64,000 bases of DNA, taken from NCBI RefSeq assembly GCF_004331465.1, contig NZ_SJKB01000003.1:310001-374000 (forward strand). Reading direction: 5' to 3'. Position 1 is the first letter of the stretch. Each line of letters starts with the position of its first letter. Source of the DNA: Kribbella pittospori (lineage in GTDB: Bacteria; Actinomycetota; Actinomycetes; Propionibacteriales; Kribbellaceae). The notes under the pieces are model-generated. The model did not search any database. It saw only the letters and a program-made list of their open reading frames with translations, and was not told the DNA's origin. The position numbers and the translations under genes were made by a program. Below, one piece after another: positions 23,350 through 31,822 of this stretch.

Positions 23350-24063
23350 TCAGGCGTTCAGAGCCTCCAGGATGGTGGCGGTGACGGCGTCCGGCTCGGA
23401 GACGCTGAGGGCGTGGGAGGCGCCGGCGATCTCGCGGACGCTCTTGGCACCGGCGCGCTCGGCGAAGAAGCGGTGCAGGGCGACCGGGATGTTGAGGTCC
23501 TGGTCACTGAAGACGAACCAGGACGGGAGCGTCTTCCAGGCCGGCGAGTCGGTCGGCAGGCCGGTGGTGAGAGCCGCTTGGGTGACCGGTCGCTGGGTCG
23601 CGGCCATGAGCGCGGCGGTGTCGGCCGGTACGTCGGCGCAGAACTGCTGGTGGAAGACGTCGGCGCGGATGGCGAGCTCGTTGCCGCCAGTGCTCACCGG
23701 GTAGGCGTTCAGCGCGTCACCGAGCGTGCTGCCCGGGAACTTCAGCGAGAGGTCGAACGCGTTCTCGCCGGTGTCCGGAGCGAACGCGCAGACGTAGACC
23801 AGGCTCTTCACCGCGTCGTTGTTCGCCGCGGCCTCGGTGGCCACGAAGCCGCCGTACGAGTGGGCGACCAGTACGACCGGCCGTCCGAGGCCGGCGATCA
23901 CATCACGGACGTACGCCGCGTCTCCCTCGACACTGCGCAGCGGGTTGGCGACGGCGATGGCGTCGATGGACTGGGCCTGCAACTGCTCGACGACGCCGTT
24001 CCAGCTGGCGGACTCGGCGAAGGCGCCGTGCACCAGGACGACGACCGGGTTCTGCTCGGGCAT
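23350..24063 (-). CDS. Alpha/beta hydrolase
   Basis: 237 residues from the ATG with GGGGAGA upstream. Key parts are VVVLVHGAFAESASWN (oxyanion HG), VVLVAHSYGGFVA (nucleophile Ser in HSYGG) and GASHALSVSEP (catalytic His). This is the EstC/RutD-like actinobacterial group of small hydrolases. Its promoter is an ECF41-type motif (24104-24134), divergent with a second such promoter for the NmrA-like gene. This links the two genes to one sigma factor, perhaps for stress or redox-related chemistry. The substrate is unknown. Confidence 0.85.
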   Translation of the reverse strand: MPEQNPVVVLVHGAFAESASWNGVVEQLQAQSIDAIAVANPLRSVEGDAAYVRDVIAGLGRPVVLVAHSYGGFVATEAAANNDAVKSLVYVCAFAPDTGENAFDLSLKFPGSTLGDALNAYPVSTGGNELAIRADVFHQQFCADVPADTAALMAATQRPVTQAALTTGLPTDSPAWKTLPSWFVFSDQDLNIPVALHRFFAERAGAKSVREIAGASHALSVSEPDAVTATILEALNA

Positions 24064-24103
24064 GGTGAGTTTCTCCCCTTGGTTCGGTAGTGCTCCTTGT
24101 CCA

Positions 24104-24134
24104 TCAGGACAGGACACCCGGCCGGGATGTGACA
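24104..24134 (-). promoter_or_regulatory. ECF41-type promoter of the alpha/beta hydrolase gene
   Basis: Reading leftward: TGTCACA (24134-24128), exactly 16 nt, TGTCCTGA (24111-24104). Confidence 0.72.
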
Positions 24135-24155
24135 GCGGTCGAATTCCGGCTCGGC

Positions 24156-24186
24156 AGTCACAAGCCGGGGTGGTGCCCTGTCTTAG
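24156..24186 (+). promoter_or_regulatory. ECF41-type promoter of the NmrA-like gene
   Basis: AGTCACA (24156-24162), exactly 16 nt, TGTCTTAG (24179-24186). It is back to back with the hydrolase promoter. Confidence 0.72.
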
Positions 24187-24235
24187 CTGGTAACCGGCCG
24201 GCATCGGACGCCGTCCGGCAACGGAAGGGACAGCG

Positions 24236-24994
24236 ATGAAGATCGTCGTGATCGGTGGTACCGGACTGATCGGTTCGAAGGTGGTGACGAAGCTCGGCGA
24301 GCAGGGGCACGAGGCCGTGGCCGCGTCGCCGAAAACCGGCGTGAACACCCTCACCGGCGAAGGGCTGGCCGAGGTTCTGCAGGGCGCGGACACGGTCGTC
24401 GACGTGTCGAACTCGCCGTCGTTCGAGGCGAAGGCGGTGATGGACTTCTTCACCACGTCGACCACCAACCTGCTCGAGGCCGAGGCTGAGGCCGGCGTAC
24501 GGCACCACGTCGCGCTGTCCGTGGTCGGCACCGAGCGGATGGCGGAGAACCGGTACTTCGCGGCCAAGCTGGCGCAGGAGAAGCTGATCGAGGAGTCGTC
24601 GATCCCGTACTCGCTCGTGCACGCGACGCAGTTCTTCGAGTTCGTCAAGGCGATCGCGGACGAGGACAGCGACGAGACGACGGTGCGGATGGCGCCGGTC
24701 GCCTTCCAGCCGATGGCCGCCGAGGACGTCGCCACGTCGGTGGCCCGGACGGCGGCCGGCGAGCCGCTGAACGGCCGGATCGACATCGCCGGGCCGCAGG
24801 AGTACCGGATGGACGAGTTCTTCCGCAAGGCGCTTGCCATGCGCAACGACCCGCGCGAGGTCGTGACCGACCCACAGTCGACGTACTTCGGTTCCGTACC
24901 GCAGGAGCGCACCCTGGTCCCGGCCGGCGAGGCCACCCTCGGCACGATCCGGTACGACGACTGGTTCGCCACCCAACAGACGCCCGGAAAGTGA
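24236..24994 (+). CDS. NmrA-like/atypical SDR NAD(P)-binding protein
   Basis: 252 residues. The nucleotide loop is MKIVVIGGTGLIGSKVV at the N-terminus. There is no YxxxK catalytic pair of classical SDRs; the form FFTTSTTNLLEAEAEAGVRHHVALSVVG is typical of NmrA-like and atypical SDR proteins of actinobacteria. AGCGATG follows a GGAAGGGA ribosome site. ECF41-type control is shared with the divergent hydrolase. Such SDRs are among the gene types often linked to ECF41 sigma factors, which supports the promoter call. Confidence 0.82.
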   Translation: MKIVVIGGTGLIGSKVVTKLGEQGHEAVAASPKTGVNTLTGEGLAEVLQGADTVVDVSNSPSFEAKAVMDFFTTSTTNLLEAEAEAGVRHHVALSVVGTERMAENRYFAAKLAQEKLIEESSIPYSLVHATQFFEFVKAIADEDSDETTVRMAPVAFQPMAAEDVATSVARTAAGEPLNGRIDIAGPQEYRMDEFFRKALAMRNDPREVVTDPQSTYFGSVPQERTLVPAGEATLGTIRYDDWFATQQTPGK

Positions 24995-25122
24995 GCTGAC
25001 CGCCTCGCAGGAGGAACTACTGACCGGTCCGTGAGACGAACCGCCGAGAACTCGCGCGAGCACCCGTTTGTCTTGGCAAAGTACTGCGGGAGACCGTCAA
25101 TGACTTGCGCGAGGAGGACAAG

Positions 25123-26103
25123 GTGTCGAAACCGCTCAACATCGCGGTCCTGGGATTCTGGCACGTTCACGCGAAGGACTACGCCCGGCAGACCCAGCAG
25201 CATCCGGGGACTGAGCTGGTCGCGGTCTGGGACGACGACCCAGGGCTCGGACAGGCGGGTGCGGACGACTTCGGCGTCGCGTACACCGACGACCTGGACG
25301 CCCTACTGGCACGGGAGGACATCGACGGCGTCACGATCACGACGCCCACCAACGTCCATCGCGACGTGATGGTGAAGGCGGCCAACGCCGGCAAGCACAT
25401 CTTCACCGAGAAACTGCTGGCGCCGACCGTGGCCGAAGCGGAGGAGATCATCGCCGCCGCCGACGCGAACGGCGTCAAGCTCATCGTCTCGCTGCCGCGG
25501 CTGTACCACGGCTACACCCAGGCGATCCGCGAGGTGATCGACAGCGGCCGGCTCGGGCAGCTCAACTACGGCCGGGTCCGCCTCTCCCACGACGGCGCCC
25601 TGCCGAAGGACGGGCAAGAGGGCTGGCTGCCGCAGCGGTTCTTCGAGCCGAAGACCGCGATCGGTGGCGCGCTGACCGACCTCGGCTGTCACCCGGTGTA
25701 CCTGACCCAGCTGTTCCTCGGCTCCACGCCGGAGACGATCAGCGCGACGTACCGGTCGGTGGCAGGCCGCGGCCTGGAGGACAACGCCGTCGTCACCGCC
25801 GGGTACGCCGACCAGTCGATCGGCGTGATCGAGGCCGGGTTCGCCAGCCGGAACCCGTTCACGATCGAGCTCTTCGGGACCGAGGGCACGCTGACCTACA
25901 CCGACGACGGGAACGTGCTGCAGGTCGGCGACGAGCAACTGCCGGTGCCCGAGCACAGCCAGGACGCGTTCGGGCAGTGGGTCGACCACATCACCGAAGG
26001 GACCCGCGCCGACGACAACATCAGCCGGGCGGTCGAGCTGACCCGGCTGGTGGTGGCCGCGAACGAAGCCGCGGAGACCGGACGATCGATCGCCTACAAG
26101 TGA
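25123..26103 (+). CDS. Gfo/Idh/MocA-family oxidoreductase (first of two)
   Basis: 326 residues from a GTG with GAGGAGGA upstream; the GTG-derived start MSKPLNIAVLGFWHVHA gives the Rossmann strand, though the usual GxGxxG is GFWHVH. The dinucleotide-site EKP motif is EKL (IFTEKLLAP). GGALTDLGCHPVYL is the substrate-site DxxxH segment. It probably oxidises or reduces a sugar or inositol-like substrate with NAD(P). The next gene encodes a second member, 11 nt downstream, so the two may act in sequence. No transporter is beside them. Confidence 0.82.
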   Translation: MSKPLNIAVLGFWHVHAKDYARQTQQHPGTELVAVWDDDPGLGQAGADDFGVAYTDDLDALLAREDIDGVTITTPTNVHRDVMVKAANAGKHIFTEKLLAPTVAEAEEIIAAADANGVKLIVSLPRLYHGYTQAIREVIDSGRLGQLNYGRVRLSHDGALPKDGQEGWLPQRFFEPKTAIGGALTDLGCHPVYLTQLFLGSTPETISATYRSVAGRGLEDNAVVTAGYADQSIGVIEAGFASRNPFTIELFGTEGTLTYTDDGNVLQVGDEQLPVPEHSQDAFGQWVDHITEGTRADDNISRAVELTRLVVAANEAAETGRSIAYK

Positions 26104-26114
26104 AGGGACTGCCG

Positions 26115-27107
26115 ATGATCAAGGTTGGGCTCATCGGGGCCGGCGGCATCGCCTCGGCACACATCCGCGGCTACCAGGAACACTCCGGCAAGATCGGGAT
26201 CACCGCTGTCGCCGACGCCGTGGAGGCGACGGCCGCGGCGCGGGGCGAGGAGCTGGGCGCCACGCCGTACACGGACTATCGCGAGATGCTCGCGAACGAG
26301 GACCTCGACGCGGTCGACATCTGCCTGCCGCACCATCTGCACCGCGACGCGATCGTCGCGGCGGCGGAGGCGGGCAAGCACGTGCTCTGCGAGAAGCCGC
26401 TGTGCCTGTCGGCAGACGAGGCCGCCGACGTCCGCAAGGCGGTCACGAAGGCCGGCGTGACGCTGATGTGCGCGCACAACCAGCTGTTCATGCCCACGGT
26501 CGCGAAGGCCAAGGAACTGCTCGAGGCCGGCACGATCGGCACCGTCTACGAGGTACGGACGACCGACAGCTTCTACAACGACTTCGACCCGAGCAGCATG
26601 GGCTGGCGGGCGAGCAGCAAGACGAGTGGGGGTGGCGAGCTCATCGACACCGGGTACCACCCCACCTATCTGATGCTGCACCTGGCCGGCGGGCTGCCGG
26701 TCGAGGCGACGGCGATGCTGTCCACCCACCGGCTGAAGTTCATGGAGGGCGAGGACTCCGCGCAGGTCCTGATCAGGTTCGACAACGGGGTCGTCGGTCA
26801 GATGGTGACCAGCTGGGCCTACCAGCCGGCCGACTCCACCGAGCGATTCTCCGCGGTCGGGGAACTCGGCTCCCTGCACAGCGACGGTACGTCGTTGTCC
26901 TACCGGCTCCGGTCCGGTGAGACCGAGACGTTCGAGCTGGAACCGGTCGACACGTTCGTCGCCGAGATCGGGCACTTCGCCGACTCGTTGCTCGGCAAGA
27001 CCCGCCCGCTGCACACCGAGGAGGAGGGCATCGCCGTCCTGGGAATCCTCCTGGCCGCCTACGAAGGATCCCGCACCAAGACGATCGCTCCCATCCCGAA
27101 GGTCTAG
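26115..27107 (+). CDS. Gfo/Idh/MocA-family oxidoreductase (second of two)
   Basis: 330 residues. It has a canonical GxGxxA/G loop (VGLIGAGGIASAHIRGY), the EKP motif (VLCEKPLCLS) and the active-site GGGELIDTGYHPTYL with the conserved Asp and His. It forms an operon with the preceding oxidoreductase (AAGGGA at the stop of that gene serves as ribosome site). Family members act on inositols, hexoses and their keto derivatives. The specific substrate is not visible from sequence. It overlaps the convergent SDR gene by 4 nt. Confidence 0.85.
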   Translation: MIKVGLIGAGGIASAHIRGYQEHSGKIGITAVADAVEATAAARGEELGATPYTDYREMLANEDLDAVDICLPHHLHRDAIVAAAEAGKHVLCEKPLCLSADEAADVRKAVTKAGVTLMCAHNQLFMPTVAKAKELLEAGTIGTVYEVRTTDSFYNDFDPSSMGWRASSKTSGGGELIDTGYHPTYLMLHLAGGLPVEATAMLSTHRLKFMEGEDSAQVLIRFDNGVVGQMVTSWAYQPADSTERFSAVGELGSLHSDGTSLSYRLRSGETETFELEPVDTFVAEIGHFADSLLGKTRPLHTEEEGIAVLGILLAAYEGSRTKTIAPIPKV

Positions 27108-28009
27108 CCCTCCTCGAAGTAGAAGCCTTCGGCCAGGTCGTCCAGCAGGCCCGGGTGAGTGGGGTGCCAGTCGAGCAGCTCACTCGTCCGGGTCGCGGAC
27201 GCCGGGTGGTCGAGGGCAGCGAACGCCGCCAGGTAGCCGATGTACTCGGCCGCCTGCTCCGGCGTGACCGATCGGACCGGTACGTCGATACCGCGTCCGA
27301 TCGCCTCGGCGATCCGGCGCAACTCGACGCCCTCGTCCGCGACCGCGTGCAGCCGGGTGCCCGCGGGTGCCGACTCGAGCGCGAGCCGGTACAGCCGGGC
27401 CGCGTCGAGCGTGTGCACCGACGGCCAGCGGTTCGTCCCGTCGCCGACGTACGCCGCGAATCCGTTCCGGCGGGCGAAGGTGATCAGTCCGGGTACGAAG
27501 CCGGTGTGGTCGAGCGGGCCGTGCACGATCGGCAGCCGGACAACCGAGGACCGGATGCCCTTGCCGGCCAGGTCGATGACGAAGTTCTCCGCGTCGATGC
27601 GGTAGCCGCCCGGCAAGGTGTCGTCCTCCGTCCCGGTGCGGCCGAGGCCGGCGTGACCCAGCAGGCCCGTTCCCGACGTACCGACGAACGGCTTGTCCGT
27701 GCCGGCGAGTGCGTCGCCGATCGCTTGGACAGCGGCGAGATCGGTCTCGGCTGCGCCGGCCAGGTCGCCTGCCTGCATGGCGTCGTGCGGGAAGGCGAGG
27801 TGGATGACGCCGTCGGCGGCTTGGGCTGCGGCGCGCAGACCGTCGAGGTCGTCGAGGTTGCCGCGGACCACGTCGGCTCCCCATTCGGTGAGCCGGGCGG
27901 CGGATGCGTCCGAGCGAGCCAGGCCGACGACCGAGTGGCCGTGCTGGAGGAGTTCCGGGACGACGGCGGAGCCGAGGTGACCGGCGGCTCCGGTGATGAA
28001 CACGCGCAT
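27104..28009 (-). CDS. SDR-family (extended, NAD-dependent epimerase-like) oxidoreductase
   Basis: 301 residues. The nucleotide loop MRVFITGAAGHLGSAVV is at the N-terminus, NLDDLDGL and VIHLAFPHD follow, and the active-site region is GYRIDAENFVIDLA, where the Tyr is kept but the Lys four residues on is not. This form is common in actinobacterial SDRs regulated by an adjacent TetR. It diverges from the tetR gene across a region with two matching operators, so it is probably the repressed target. Confidence 0.82.
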   Translation of the reverse strand: MRVFITGAAGHLGSAVVPELLQHGHSVVGLARSDASAARLTEWGADVVRGNLDDLDGLRAAAQAADGVIHLAFPHDAMQAGDLAGAAETDLAAVQAIGDALAGTDKPFVGTSGTGLLGHAGLGRTGTEDDTLPGGYRIDAENFVIDLAGKGIRSSVVRLPIVHGPLDHTGFVPGLITFARRNGFAAYVGDGTNRWPSVHTLDAARLYRLALESAPAGTRLHAVADEGVELRRIAEAIGRGIDVPVRSVTPEQAAEYIGYLAAFAALDHPASATRTSELLDWHPTHPGLLDDLAEGFYFEEG

Positions 28010-28025
28010 GATGGTGGATCCTTTC

Positions 28026-28084
28026 GAGTGATGTCAGTCAGTGACATCACTCAGCCTACACCCGTGATGTCACTCGATGACATC
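28026..28084. promoter_or_regulatory. Tandem TetR operators between SDR and tetR genes
   Basis: Site 1 has perfect 11-bp arms GAGTGATGTCA (28026-28036) and TGACATCACTC (28042-28052), 5-bp spacer. Site 2 is GATGTCA-N5-TGACATC (28066-28084). The shared core is GATGTCA-N5-TGACATC and the centres are 36 bp apart. TAGGAT (28088-28093) is 7 nt before the tetR ATG. Confidence 0.75.
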
Positions 28085-28100
28085 GGCTAGGATCTGAGCC

Positions 28101-28661
28101 ATGGCGCGGTGGGAACCGGATGCGGCGGGACGGCTGCGAGAAGCGGCGATGGCCCTGTACGCCGAGCGCGGGTACGAGCGCACGACCGTCGCCGAGATCG
28201 CGGACCGGGCCGGCGTGACCGCGCGGACGTTCTTCCGGCACTTCGCCGACAAGCGCGAGGTGCTGTTCGCCGGCTCGGAGGAGCTCGAACGGCGGATGGT
28301 CGAGGCGGTGCTGGCGGCGCCCGAGTCAGCCGGCCCGATGGACGCGGTCGCGGCCGGGGTGCTCGCCTCGGGCGAGTTCTTCGTCGACCGTCGCGAGCAG
28401 TCGCGTCGCCGTCAGGCCGTCATCACGGCGACCCCGGAGTTGCGCGAGCGCGAGTTCATCAAGATGGCGTCGCTCGCCGCGGCCTTCACCGACGCGCTGC
28501 GCAAGCGCGGGGTCGCCCCGGAGATCGCGTCGCTCGCGGCGGAGACCGGGGTGGCGGTCTTCCGGGTGGCGTTCGACCGCTGGGTCGCGGACCCCCAGGA
28601 CGCCGACATCACCGACATCATGCGGTCCACCCTCACCGACCTCTCCACCCTGACCGCCTGA
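28101..28661 (+). CDS. TetR-family regulator
   Basis: 186 residues. The HTH is DAAGRLREAAMALYAERGYERTTVAEIADRAGVTARTFFRHFADKREVLFAG, a textbook TetR N-terminus with the TARTFFRHFxDK recognition segment. The C-terminal domain begins near residue 65 and is of the MftR-like type. No ribosome site is seen; TAGGAT 7 nt before the ATG suggests a leaderless mRNA. The two matching inverted repeats just upstream are its probable operators, giving autoregulation and control of the divergent SDR gene. Confidence 0.88.
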   Translation: MARWEPDAAGRLREAAMALYAERGYERTTVAEIADRAGVTARTFFRHFADKREVLFAGSEELERRMVEAVLAAPESAGPMDAVAAGVLASGEFFVDRREQSRRRQAVITATPELREREFIKMASLAAAFTDALRKRGVAPEIASLAAETGVAVFRVAFDRWVADPQDADITDIMRSTLTDLSTLTA

Positions 28662-28790
28662 CGCCAAGCCCGCGCCCCGGTCCCGCCCCGGCCCTTCGGA
28701 CAGCGACTTTGGGCACCCACCATCCACGAATCCGCGTTGTAGGTGGTTGAGCGGTGCTCAAGGTCGGCGGTTTGGGGGAGGGGCGGGTGG

Positions 28791-28823
28791 CGGCCGGTCG
28801 GGATGTGTGATCCCGGCCGGCCG
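28791..28823. terminator. Bidirectional terminator hairpin between tetR and GH29-like genes
   Basis: The 14-bp arms at 28791-28804 and 28810-28823 (CGGCCGGTCGGGAT pairing with ATCCCGGCCGGCCG, one G-T pair) close a 5-nt loop. A small TTGAGC-GGT-GCTCAA repeat (28747-28761) lies upstream. The 168-bp gap holds no gene. Confidence 0.75.
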
Positions 28824-28829
28824 CGCGGG

Positions 28830-31715
28830 CTATCCGATGGAGATGCGGTCGAGGTCCGGGGCGGAGTCCTCGTCGTTGAAGATGCGGACGGTGTTCGTGC
28901 CCTCCTTGAGTTCGATCGGTACGGCGACCGTCTGGACGGTGGAGTTGCCGATGCCGGTGACCGACGCCTCGGTCGGGGCGCCGCCGTTGACGGAGACGAA
29001 GTACGACTTGGTCCCGTTGACCGTGTAGTCCAGATAGAGCTGGTACTGCCCGGCCTGTGCAACCGTGACGTCCGGGACGACCACGTGCGCGTCGTCCGAG
29101 CCGCCAAGGTTGCGGACCTTCTGGCTGCCCGAGCATCCGGAGCAGCTCGTCACACCGGCGCTGCCGATCTGGTTGAGCGAGCTCTCGGCCTCACGCATGA
29201 ACACCCGGTCGGCCGGACGGACCTGGATCGGGACGGTCTTGCTCACCTTGTGCGGCAGGCCGACCGTCTCGAAGGACACGTCGACCGGGACCTGCACCGG
29301 ACCGGTCTGGCCCGACGCCGGGCTGGTGATCGTCCACGAACCGCTGATCGTCTGACCCAGCCGCAGCCCGGCCGAGGTGACCGGATCGCCCGACACCGTC
29401 CAACCGGACGGTACGGCGGGAGCCATCCGCACATTGTCGACCGAGTCCTCGTCCAGTCGCAGATCGGCCGATACCTCGACCGACTGCTGACCCGGACCCA
29501 CCCAGACCACACCGGACGGCTTCACCGTCATGGTCGTTTTCGGCACGTACGACGACGGCGGCATCGGCCCGACGCTGATTCGGTCGAGTCCGGCTGTGCC
29601 GGACACCTGGATCGTGTTGGAACCAGCCTTCAGCGGTACGGCGACCGCCGTACTGCCGGGGACCTCCGAGTTACCGGCGTCCAGGTTGGCCGTGATCGGC
29701 GCCGCGCCGTTGACGCGGATCGAGAAGGTGCCGGCGGCCGACGTCGTACCGTCGAGCTGCAGGCGGTAGGTCCCGTCCGCCGGGGACTGTACATCGCGAT
29801 AGGTGGCGCTGCCGCGGTCCAGTCCGACGACCTGCGCAGAGCCCGAGCAGGCAGTGCAGAGGTCGATCCGGGCTGCACCGCTGCGGTGGAACTCCGCCTC
29901 CAGCGGAAGCGGGTTCGCCAGCGCCTGCGGGTAGGCGTACCCGACCTTGATCTCGTCGATCTTCAGCTGCCGGTAGAACGGCGGCGACTGCGGGCCCGAC
30001 CACGTGTTGAGCACCTCGAGCTTGATGTAGCGGGTGAGCTGGTTGCCGATGTCAATGAACTGCACTCCGCGCCGGCTCGGCATCGCGCTGGTCCGCACCG
30101 TCTTCCAGGACTTTCCGTCGATGCTCACCGACACCTTGTAGTCCTTGATCCGGGCCGAGTCCTCCGGCCGCCCGAACGACTCCCGTGCATGCGTCGGCGA
30201 CCACTCGGTCTGGTTGACCGCCAGGTACGTCGCCGGCCGCGGCCGGCCCAGGTTCAGGGTCGTCGAGACCGGGAATTGGCCATTGGCGTCCCAGTAGCTC
30301 GGGTAGTTGCCGTCGACAAAGTTCGTGGCCGGGTGGTCGGCTTTGGCGGCCGTGGCCGTCGCGGTCAGGATCGACTGCGGATACATACCGACCTGCCCGG
30401 ACGTGGTCACCTTGAACACCGTGTCGTAGGTGTCCCAGTCGGTCACGCCGAGGATGGTGAGGTAGCCGGCGGACTGGTTGAACTGGAACTTCTTCCCGGT
30501 CCGGACGTCCGTCACCCCGGTGACCCGGTAGCCGTTGTCCCGCAGTCTCACCAGGTCCTGCGACTTCGGCTTGGTCAGAACGTGCACGTACTGCGTGTTG
30601 GCGTTGTCGGCGAGCGTGATCACGCCATGCGCGCCGTCGTTCCAGAAGCCCGGCTGCAGACCGCCGTACATGTAGCCGCCACCGTTGGTCTTGGCCAGCG
30701 AGGACCAGACGGGTGGCAGCCAGTCGGCCATGAAGTTGTTGAAGGCAACTTGCTGTGGTGGGAACCTACCGTTCACCATCGCGGTCTCGGCCATCAGCGA
30801 CTTGATCGAGGATCCCGCGTTGGCGACGTACCGTCCGACGCTGAGTCCGTAGTCGACCTTGCTGTCGCTGCCGTCGTACCACCACTGGCCGGAGGTGGGC
30901 AGCTTGTAGTCCGCCTCGGTCAGCCGCGGCATCGGCGTGAAGGTGGCCTGTGGGTAGTCGTAGGCCGGGGTCATGCCGGTCTTCTGCTCGTTGCTGACCG
31001 TGTCCATGATCGGCGTGTCCTCGTTGTTGTTGCTGAGCAACCACGAGGGACGCTGCTGCCGGATCTGCTCGTACAGGCCGTGCTGTTCCCAGTAGGCGTT
31101 GTCGTTGTCGATCCAGAAGCCGGACAGGTCCGGATAGTTGTCCATCACCTCGTGGAACAGGTCGTAGCTGTACATGCCGAACCCGTCCCGCGTGGTCAGG
31201 TCGACCTGCTGACCCTTGTACGCCGAGTAGGCCGCCGAGTCGAGAGTCTCGACGCCGGGCACCTCGTTGTGCCACTGCGGGTCGTCGGTCATGTAGAGCA
31301 GCACGTGCACGCCCTTGGCCTTGCCGGCCGCGACCAGTTCGCCCAGGAAGTCTCGTTGCGTGGAGCAACTGCCGGGGATTGTGGACGGCCACGGCCGGGC
31401 GTAGCCGAGCCGGCTGTGGAAGGTGGCGAGCACAATGTACGACGCGTGCAGTTTCTGCGCCTCGTCGACCCAGTAGTCGGCGTTCCAGCCACCGTCGGTG
31501 ACGTCACGCTCCCAGGCGGCGCAATCGGTGTGGCGGGGCGCGGTGAACATGCCCCAGTGCAGGAAGAGCCCGGCGGTGGAGTCGCGCATCCACTGCTGGC
31601 GCGGGTTCTCCACCTCCGCCCGGGCGGGTGCGGTGCTGAGCAGCGCGGCGAGCAGGGCCAGCGCGAGGGCGAGCGCGCTGAGCCGCCGCCGGCGCCGGGC
31701 GAGTCGGAAGGCCAT
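28830..31715 (-). CDS. Large secreted GH29-like (alpha-L-fucosidase family) multidomain glycosidase
   Basis: 961 residues. A basic n-region and hydrophobic stretch end at TAPARA (about residue 33), a Sec signal. The catalytic barrel (about 35-430) starts with AGLFLHWGMFTAPRH and has Asp203 in LSGFWIDNDN at the GH29 nucleophile strand. The usual KHHDGF strand is changed to ATFHSRLGY. Residues about 460-600 look like an F5/8 type C domain (SVSIDGKSWKTVRTS, RYIKLEVLNTW). Two CBM35-like modules follow (CTACSGSAQVVG and CSGCSGSQKVRN), with an NPCBM/NEW3-like spacer between. It likely acts on extracellular fucosylated or related glycans. Confidence 0.75.
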   Translation of the reverse strand: MAFRLARRRRRLSALALALALLAALLSTAPARAEVENPRQQWMRDSTAGLFLHWGMFTAPRHTDCAAWERDVTDGGWNADYWVDEAQKLHASYIVLATFHSRLGYARPWPSTIPGSCSTQRDFLGELVAAGKAKGVHVLLYMTDDPQWHNEVPGVETLDSAAYSAYKGQQVDLTTRDGFGMYSYDLFHEVMDNYPDLSGFWIDNDNAYWEQHGLYEQIRQQRPSWLLSNNNEDTPIMDTVSNEQKTGMTPAYDYPQATFTPMPRLTEADYKLPTSGQWWYDGSDSKVDYGLSVGRYVANAGSSIKSLMAETAMVNGRFPPQQVAFNNFMADWLPPVWSSLAKTNGGGYMYGGLQPGFWNDGAHGVITLADNANTQYVHVLTKPKSQDLVRLRDNGYRVTGVTDVRTGKKFQFNQSAGYLTILGVTDWDTYDTVFKVTTSGQVGMYPQSILTATATAAKADHPATNFVDGNYPSYWDANGQFPVSTTLNLGRPRPATYLAVNQTEWSPTHARESFGRPEDSARIKDYKVSVSIDGKSWKTVRTSAMPSRRGVQFIDIGNQLTRYIKLEVLNTWSGPQSPPFYRQLKIDEIKVGYAYPQALANPLPLEAEFHRSGAARIDLCTACSGSAQVVGLDRGSATYRDVQSPADGTYRLQLDGTTSAAGTFSIRVNGAAPITANLDAGNSEVPGSTAVAVPLKAGSNTIQVSGTAGLDRISVGPMPPSSYVPKTTMTVKPSGVVWVGPGQQSVEVSADLRLDEDSVDNVRMAPAVPSGWTVSGDPVTSAGLRLGQTISGSWTITSPASGQTGPVQVPVDVSFETVGLPHKVSKTVPIQVRPADRVFMREAESSLNQIGSAGVTSCSGCSGSQKVRNLGGSDDAHVVVPDVTVAQAGQYQLYLDYTVNGTKSYFVSVNGGAPTEASVTGIGNSTVQTVAVPIELKEGTNTVRIFNDEDSAPDLDRISIG

Positions 31716-31718
31716 CGG

Positions 31719-31781
31719 GGATCTCTCACTTCCAGGTGGGCGGGAGAAATAATGACAAGAAGATTGCCTATTGAGAGATCC
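31719..31781 (-). repeat. Inverted repeat in the leader of the GH29-like gene
   Basis: GGATCTCTCA (31719-31728) and TGAGAGATCC (31772-31781) are perfectly complementary, 43 nt apart. The arm next to the start codon contains the GAGAGA ribosome site, so a fold would hide it. Confidence 0.5.
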
Positions 31782-31822
31782 GATCTTTCCAACGGTTCCC
31801 GCCCGCGGTCAAGCCCCCAGGC

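Noticed and set aside
23350..25203. 617-codon minus-strand reading that extends the hydrolase upstream
   Set aside because: The extension crosses the NmrA-like gene and both ECF41-type promoters; the real start is the ATG at 24061-24063 with its own ribosome site.
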